64,000 nt of DNA from Sophora flavescens. Lineage: Eukaryota; Streptophyta; Magnoliopsida; Fabales; Fabaceae. Numbering within the stretch: the first letter of the stretch is position 1; each line of letters begins with the position of its first letter. Below, piece after piece: positions 57,666 to 64,000 of this stretch. Position numbers and translations under genes: made by a program. Where the stretch lies: assembly GCA_030762895.1 (NCBI GenBank), contig CM061062.1, positions 291,196,985 through 291,260,984 on the forward strand, in the 5' to 3' direction. Under the pieces are notes generated by a model. That model was given only the letters and a program-made list of their open reading frames with translations, was not told the origin of the DNA and made no database searches.

Positions 57666-58283
57666 CAAAATTACTCAACTTCCAAATACAATTTAAAAGC
57701 TACATTGTGCTAATTTTTCTCATCATTCTCTATCTAACTTCAAACTCTCTCCCTTCTCTCTACACACAGTCACTTGCCACCATTAGAGGGACTGGTTTTG
57801 AGCCATTTTTTGGCTTGGAATCACCCCTTTACTTCATTTTTTCCCTATTTTATCTAAATAAGTGGTTTTTCCACATAGATCTGGTTTTTTTTTCTTCGTG
57901 TTTTCCATGGTTTTCGTCTTTTGTGGGCGGCACGGTATTGTTGTTCATCGTCTTGGTGAGGCGTTTTTTGATTTCCCGTCTTGGTGTGGTGTTTGTTTGA
58001 TTTCCCGTCTTGGTGTGGTGTTCGTTTGGTTCAGATTGACAGATTTGCTTCGATCTATCACATATTTGATCAAGAATTGGGCGTCAATGTTATAGATCCG
58101 GAGACATGGGTATTCCGATGACTTTGATTTTGTCACTTTTGTAGGCATTTTGATTTTGACGTTAACCTGGGTGCTGTGAGTTTGTTCGCAGATTCATCCT
58201 TTTTGGTTTTTAGCGATGTTGGATTTGTGTTGTTCGATGTATTACATCAATTTGAATGAATGAATATCTTTTTAGTAAAAAAA
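57666..58283 (+). mobile_element. poly-A retro-insertion, copy B
   Basis: The equivalent of 12380-13006, flanked by AGGATTGATATTTTC (57651-57665) and AGGATTAATATTTTC (58284-58298). In this copy the right target duplication keeps AGG, confirming the 15-bp repeat inferred in copy A. The length is 618 bp because of small indels. No credible protein frame is shared between the copies: the frame of 96-97 codons at its start is open in both but has no recognisable domain. Confidence 0.65.
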
Positions 58284-58711
58284 AGGATTAATATTTTCAA
58301 ATTGGAAAGTAAACAATTCAATATTAAATAAAACAAGGTAAAGAAATTAAATAAATTTTAAGATAATTTAACGTATTAATCTGAGTAATTAGAGAAATTA
58401 TTAGAATGATTCGTAAGAAGGATATTTCTCCTAATTTTCATTTGTTGTATCAGTTCATTCCTTATCAAATATGTGATAATGAGAATTAATCGTGGTGCTC
58501 ATTTCACACCAAATCCGATTTTATTACATAATACTTTTTTATTACTATTATTCTTTAAAGTTGGGTAAAATAAGTTCTTTTATGCTTTTAAAACTTTAAT
58601 AATGGGATAATATTAAACAATTCAATATTAAATAAAAAGGTAAATAAATTAAAGAAATTTTAAAATAATTTAACATATTAATCAATGGGTAATTAGAGAA
58701 ATTATTAGAAT

Positions 58712-58900
58712 AACCAGGTTGACTTGAGTGGTTAAAGGCCTCTCGCCCCTTAACAAAAATCTCGAGTTCGAGTCTTGAGTATGGAAAAAATCTCAGCTGG
58801 GAGGGATGCCACCCATCGAGGTCCCGAACAAACACTCGAGGGAGATTAGTCCCCATCTTAGGTTGGCGGTGGGATACTCCTCGAAGTAGATAAAAAAAGA
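58712..58900 (+). mobile_element. tRNA-derived SINE, copy B
   Basis: 189 bp, orthologous to 13435-13623. The same target duplication AGAAATTATTAGAAT lies at 58697-58711 and 58901-58915, and box B 'gagttcgagtct' is kept. The box A region differs in two places (gacttgagtgg). Confidence 0.85.
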
Positions 58901-59672
58901 AGAAATTATTAGAATGACTCGTTAGAATGAAATTTTCCTAATTTTCATTTGTCGTATCGGTTCATTCCTTATCAAATACTATGTGATAATGAGAATTAAT
59001 TGTGGTGCTCATTTCACACCAAATCCGATTTTATTACTTAATACTTTTTTATTACTATTATTCTTTAAAGTTGGGTAAAATAAGTTCTTTTATGCTTTTA
59101 AAACTTTAGGCTATGTTGGGAGGATGGGGTAGGATGGTTAGTAATGGAGTGGAGTGGTGTAAATCAATTAATCCATTGTTTGAGTGGAGTGGTGTATGTT
59201 ATCAGCATTTATCTTCTTTTTTTTGATTAGCATTTATCTAATTTAATAGTCATATATCAACCATTTCAGTAATACAAAATAAACATTGCCTACATATCAT
59301 CTACTCAAATTGTTTTTTTTTTGTTTACCATATTCTCAAATTGCTATTGATCCATTCTTCCAAATTGCTATCACAAATGAATTCACAATGGTTTTATACA
59401 ATTACGTAATAGAGTATCCAAATTGTGTGTCCAAATATCTTTACTCTTTCTCTATCACCTAGACATCTTTGACTTTTGTTATTGAAGTTTTGATTCATTG
59501 ATCAGTTTTATCCAAATTAAATTCCGTCTATAAATAATTAAGGGTTCGTTAGTTACAGAATTTTCATATAAAATAATGCTTAGATCATATTTTAGTGATT
59601 ATCAAATAAATTAAAAGTTAATTTATACTTTTTTACTATCATAAATTATGCTTAGAATTTTCATATTTTTTT

Positions 59673-59841
59673 GTCCTTGACCAGGAGTATCCTCCGCCGA
59701 AAGCGGGCACTAATCTCCTACGGGGGAATGAATGGCACATGAAGGCGGGAAATCCCCTTCCAGCGGAAATTCGCTCCATTCGCAAGAGTTGGGATTCGAA
59801 CCCCAGCCACTTGGTTGAGGGACACAAATCCACCAACTACA
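59673..59841 (-). mobile_element. tRNA-derived SINE, minus, copy B
   Basis: Equivalent to 14405-14572, with a perfect minus-strand box B GGTTCGAATCCC at about plus 59793-59804 and a plus-strand T run at about 59666-59672. The element joins Tekay gag at the same point as in copy A. Confidence 0.7.
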
Positions 59842-60051
59842 CTTCATGCAGTCTTTGGTAGCGTGACTCATGCCACACTTCACGCATTTTTGTGGAACAT
59901 TCCTAGATGAACCATCACCTCCACTGCATCCACCAACAGATCAGTGCTGAAACTACTGCTAACCTTGTGGCCTATTGTATGGCTTCCTCTGGAATCGATT
60001 GTTATTCTTGTAGTTTCCCCTATTGAACCTAGATGGTCCATAACTCTGTTG
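59842..60051 (-). pseudogene. Tekay gag zinc-knuckle part, copy B
   Basis: Counterpart of 14573-14783, cut at the same position by Cassandra. One substitution in the knuckle region changes 'ttcatgcattttt' to 'ttcacgcattttt' on the plus strand, replacing Met by Val in the C-M-K-C stretch (minus reading 'tgcgtg'). Confidence 0.55.
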
Positions 60052-60056
60052 ATTAG

Positions 60057-60869
60057 TGTAACATCCCTGGCTGCTTTATGGATTGACGACTGTCACCACA
60101 AACCAACATGGGTCTTTTCAGCGTGCTTTGTCCTCACTCACGTGCTTCCCGGGAAAACTTCCCAAGAGGTCACCCATCCCATAATTGCTCCAAGTCAAGC
60201 TCGCTTAACTGTGGAGTTCTTAAGTGATGGGCTACCGAAAAGAAGATGCATCTTATTAGTATAGGTAGTAGCAATCAATTCATATAAGTCTTCCTCAAAT
60301 GTATAGTCCCATACCTACACAGTCTCAGGATCCCTCTCATTCGGGTGTGTAATAGGTTCATTCATGTATCCCTCCACCTAGAAGCCTGCCAAGAGCCGCT
60401 CCTTGTCCGTGCCTTCATGCACCGGCGATCACTCCCCGCCCTCGTCAGCACCCGGGTGTTACTTGTAACATCCCTGGCTACTTTATGGATTGATGACTGT
60501 CCCCACAAATTAAACCAACACGGGTCTTTTCAGCGTGCTTTGTCCTCACTCACGCGTTTCCCGGGAAAACTTCCCAGGAGGTCACCCATCCCATAATTGC
60601 TCCAAGTCAAGCTCGCTTAACTGTGGAGTTCTTAAGTGATGGGCTACCGAAAAGAAGATGCATCTTGTTAGTATAGGTAGTACCAATCAATTCATATAAG
60701 CCTTCCTCAATTGTATAGTCCCATACCTACAGTCTCAGGATCCCTCTCATTCGGGTGTGTAATAGGTTCATTCATGTATCCCTCTGCCTAGAAGCCTGCC
60801 AGGAGCCGCTCCTTGTCCGTGCCTTCTTGCACCGACGCTCCCCGCCCTCGTCAGCACCCGGGTGTTACA
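60057..60869 (-). mobile_element. Cassandra-type TRIM, copy B, interior lost
   Basis: LTRs at 60057-60462 and about 60464-60869 are joined nearly directly ('gtgttacttgtaacatcc'), so the 71-bp interior with primer site and polypurine tract is missing. The outer target duplication ATTAG is kept (60052-60056 and 60870-60874). The right LTR keeps part of the segment deleted from the right LTR of copy A. 5S-like cores are at about 60138-60252 and 60548-60664. Confidence 0.85.
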
Positions 60870-60874
60870 ATTAG

Positions 60875-61511
60875 CATCACGACTCGCTTTCAAATCCTCT
60901 ATCTGTCTACACTTGTCCATCAGCCTCGGAAATACATATATTTTCATTGGAACTACTACCTCCTTCAGTTCATATCGCAATCCTCCTTCGAATCTGTAAC
61001 ACTTCCACCCTTCATGTGGATTGTCAGTCAGATAGGCTGAAAACTTCGACAGGCTTTCAAATCTGGTGCCGTATTCAGCTACAGTCATATTGCCTTGCTT
61101 CAGATGCAGAAATTCCATTTCTTTAGCATCTCTGGTACTTGCCGGAAAATACTTCTCCAGAAACTTCCTACAAAAAGCTTCACAGTTCACCGCTTGTTGA
61201 TCATGCTCAAGCACTTGGCATGCTCCTCTCCACCAATTTTCAGTATCGCCCACCAGCATGTAGGCAACATAAGTAACCTTGTCGTTATCAGTACACCTCA
61301 TAGCAGCAAAACTCTTCTCCAAGGATCGAATCCACAGCTCAGCTTTCTCAGGCTAAAACTCACCCTTGAATTCTATCAGATTTCTACGCAAGAATTCATC
61401 CAGTCCTCTGCTTTCAGCTCCCCTTTCCTCGAGTCGAACAAACGCGACAGTCATTTGTGACATTGCACTCACAACTGCATTCATAGCCGTAGTTCCTCCA
61501 CCACGAGCCAT
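60875..61511 (-). pseudogene. Tekay gag, copy B
   Basis: The frame from 61322 leftward is uninterrupted through MRCTDNDKVTYVAYMLVGD, WWRGACQVLEHDQQAVN, FLEKYFPASTRDAKEMEF and GNMTVAEYGTRFESLSKF to the Cassandra edge. Upstream a nonsense codon at about 61354 (K to stop in FKGEFKPEKAE) separates it from the start at about 61511. Copy A lacks this stop but has a frameshift at 15920, so the two were damaged independently after duplication. Confidence 0.85.
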
Positions 61512-61685
61512 TATAATCCTGCAATACCAAAATCAATTAGTCATGCAGATTACAATAAACTCACCCCAAACAATATCATTTCTTCCAAAAATAATATAAA
61601 AAACACACAGAGAGCACACAGCACAAACAAAGACAGACCTAAACCACGAACCCTAACAGACTCGGCCACCTCTGATACCAAATAA

Positions 61686-63767
61686 TGTATCACCCTTCTC
61701 GGGCGCTACACTGTCTGTGACATTTCTATTTTTATAAGACTGAGTAAAGCAGAAAATAATTATTTTACCAAAAATACGGGTTTATTATTTTCCTATTCTC
61801 TTTCGTAAATAATACCATACATACTCTCTAACATATAACATCAACTTATGCATCAATATTATACAAACCAAGTTTCAAGTACCATCAGTCATACATATTC
61901 AGAAAGAAGGCAGAAATACCAATGCCAGTAAATAACAACAGACTGGAAATATGTTTATAATAATAATATCTTTAGAGACATAGCTCCACAAAATATAACA
62001 TAGACACGAACACAAAATATCGGGAAAAATCCATTATACTAAAGCCCTCGAGACTGTTTTCATGTCTCCAAGTACACTCAAACTCCAGCGGAGTGTGATG
62101 GAGAAACAATGTTGTCGTCATCTTCGTCCAACGTAAGATAGCAAACAGCAAACCAGAAAATACAAAAATGAGGTGAGATTTCCGTTCATCTTACACTTAA
62201 CGCAGACATGCAGCGGTATGACACACAGGTACGTAGAAATATCAATAAATAGTTATATCATCCATCATAACAATAATAATAATGTTTCACAACAACATAA
62301 TCATAGGGCACCATTTTCCCTAGATAGAAGACATCTAAGACTCGAGGAATTACCTCTGATTCCCTATACCATGGTTTTAACAAACAGTCGGAGAGAGTGG
62401 TTCGGAGGATTGTTCCGGGTTACGCCAGCCTTGGGCAATAGAATGCGTCAAGAGTCAATAATTTGCACATGACTTTTTCGGGAACATCCTACACTACCAG
62501 AAAATACACAGTGTCTAGTAGAGTATGTTGGTGTATTGCAAGATCACCATGCCACATAAGAGCAACCAACAGGGCCTATATGAGTATTTCATACCCCGAC
62601 ACCCCCAAGCATCAATAGATCATCACTACGAATTTCGTACCCACATACTTTGCCGGAAATGCGTTCTTCTCGTCTATCCAACGGATTACATCGTGATTCC
62701 TTCGGAATTCTTTCAGTGTACTATAACAGATGCTAGATGTTCTTAAGTCCGAATCACCGGTACTTGATCATAAAGCTAAAGTTCTCAAGTAACCTTTCAT
62801 TTTTGTGCAAATTTTTCTTAAAATACTTGTTTACAAATTCCTAGCACATTATGAGATTGGAACATAGGTCCAATTATTTATTTCTCTGTACTTTTCTAGT
62901 TGAGTCTTTTTCTTTGGCTTTCAATAAAACAAATCATTATGGGTCCATTAAATTTTATGGAATATGGATAATGAACTATCCATACTTTATGACATAAGGT
63001 CATGTTCCACCCCACGTCATAAATTATTACGTTCGTATTTTCACTAAGTCATTCTTAACTTAGGTTTTTATATTTTACAGTAAAATCTCGTCTTTGAAGA
63101 CTAAAGTCCTTTTGGCTTAAAACTAAAACCTTTAGATAAAATCAAATCAATTTTCAAGAATAATTTTCATTGAAGATACTTAGGTATAAATTTCTCCAAA
63201 ACATTTTCTCGAAAATCCTTAAAAACGTTTAACGACGGTTTTGCCCCCTTTTACTAAATTTAGGCCCAAAAGTCCTACTTTTAAAAATATGGTTGTTAAC
63301 CTCAAATATATTACTTTCCTAGGTTATATTACTCATATGAAAATGTTGAAACACTGAGTTTCCATCAAAATCTCCGTTTATACGAAATTTCTAAGAATTT
63401 GACCGAACGTCGTTATTTTTGTAAATCGTATAAATCATTTTTCAACGATTTCACACTCTAATAGTCCAAAACTCATTTGGGAGTTTTAGAAAAGTTTTAT
63501 AAGCATAAAAAACATTTTCTAACTGCCCAATAACATTTATTTTCGAAAATTACAGTTTAGTCCCTAAACTTTCAATAATTACAAAAAGGTCCTTATTCAC
63601 TTAAAACCTTATAACTTTTTATTTATAACTTCAAATCACACCAAACCAAATTTTATGGTTTTGTCTCATCAATAACTACAATCTTAACATACAAGTACAT
63701 GAATTTTAGTGCAGCCACTGGAATTCTCATAAATTGCAATTTAGTCCTGAAGGACTCATAAACGTCA
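61686..63767 (-). mobile_element. Tekay 5' LTR, copy B
   Basis: Counterpart of 16465-18547, with TG at the inner edge five bases from the tRNA-Met primer site and CA before the Ogre ORF1. Length is within two bases of copy A. Open frames at 62173-62746 are LTR sequence and not genes. Confidence 0.7.
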
Positions 63768-64000
63768 GACAAAATTCGGAATGCAATGGCTTAGCTCCAA
63801 ATTCATGCTCACGTATCTCTTTTTCCATATGTCAATATATATACCTTGCTCTCGCGCCTCTTCTCTCCACCACTTCATGGCATTCATTGCTTGAACCACT
63901 TGATCATGATAATGCTTTATTGAGGTCCACCCTAAATCGCACGGCTTCTTGATTTTGACTAGTAGGATATTCAACTCTTTGACCTTTTGTACCAATTCAT
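63768..64000 (-). pseudogene. Ogre-type ORF1 fragment, copy B (cut by window end)
   Basis: Minus-strand reading VQKVKELNILLVKIKKPCDL to SHCIPNFV corresponds to the C-terminal coiled-coil part of the protein at 18548-19511, with substitutions such as P for Q and Y for D. The remainder lies beyond the window. Confidence 0.7.

Larger units (their letters stand above)
55598..64000. repeat. segmental duplication, copy B
   Basis: Collinear with 10299-18780. It includes the SPH 3' half, the palindrome at 56990-57147, the hairpin at 57371-57425, the poly-A insertion, the tandem duplication with SINE, the second SINE, the Tekay gag with Cassandra, the Tekay LTR and the start of the Ogre ORF1 fragment. 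It extends beyond the window end. Confidence 0.9.

Overview
The window is nuclear DNA from a flowering plant, most likely a papilionoid legume. The evidence is a dense nest of plant retroelements (Athila, Tat/Ogre with a DUF7745-type ORF1, Tekay-like chromovirus, SIRE-type copia, Cassandra TRIM), CACTA transposons with Tnp2/DUF4218/DUF4216, L1-type LINEs with a DUF4283 ORF1, and S1-type self-incompatibility homologues (SPH). The family assignments are firm. The legume assignment rests on the DUF7745/Ogre and SIRE-type repeats and is an inference. No intact cellular gene was found; the only host-type gene is SPH, present twice and broken both times.

Layout. 1-2039: two LTRs of Athila-like elements meeting head to head. 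2040-5549: a minus-strand CACTA transposon that carries LINE scraps and sits inside a Tat/Ogre integrase gene. 5550-10298: the rest of the Tat element (integrase C-terminus, a minisatellite of about 21 units, polypurine tract, LTR). 10299-18780: copy A of a segmental duplication. It holds an SPH fragment, MITE-like palindromes, a poly-A retro-insertion, two SINEs, a Tekay gag interrupted by a complete Cassandra TRIM, a Tekay LTR and an Ogre ORF1. 19512-23140: copia LTRs. 23141-29900: an Athila element with LTR, tRNA-Asp primer site, gag and pol, crippled by stops, frameshifts and an integrase deletion. 29915-34625: a minus-strand LINE lacking its 3' end. 34640-41532: a second CACTA element with Tnp2. 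42470-44115: LINE remnants. 44604-55811: an SPH gene split within its signal-peptide codons by a 10.8-kb LTR retrotransposon flanked by a perfect 5-bp target duplication (CCGGC). 55598-64000: copy B of the segmental duplication, running off the window.

History read from the layers. The SINEs, the poly-A insertion, Cassandra, Tekay and Ogre pieces occur at equivalent places in copies A and B, so they predate the duplication. The Tat junction in A and the 10.8-kb element upstream in B are not shared. The two SPH copies were disabled in different ways: A is truncated at the 5' side and B is split by insertion. The most unusual signals are the precise SPH interruption, GC-rich dyad 'word' cassettes near the promoters of several unrelated elements, a stretch full of small deletions (about 48550-52600) between well-conserved LTR parts, and a SINE insertion whose empty site is preserved in the neighbouring tandem unit.
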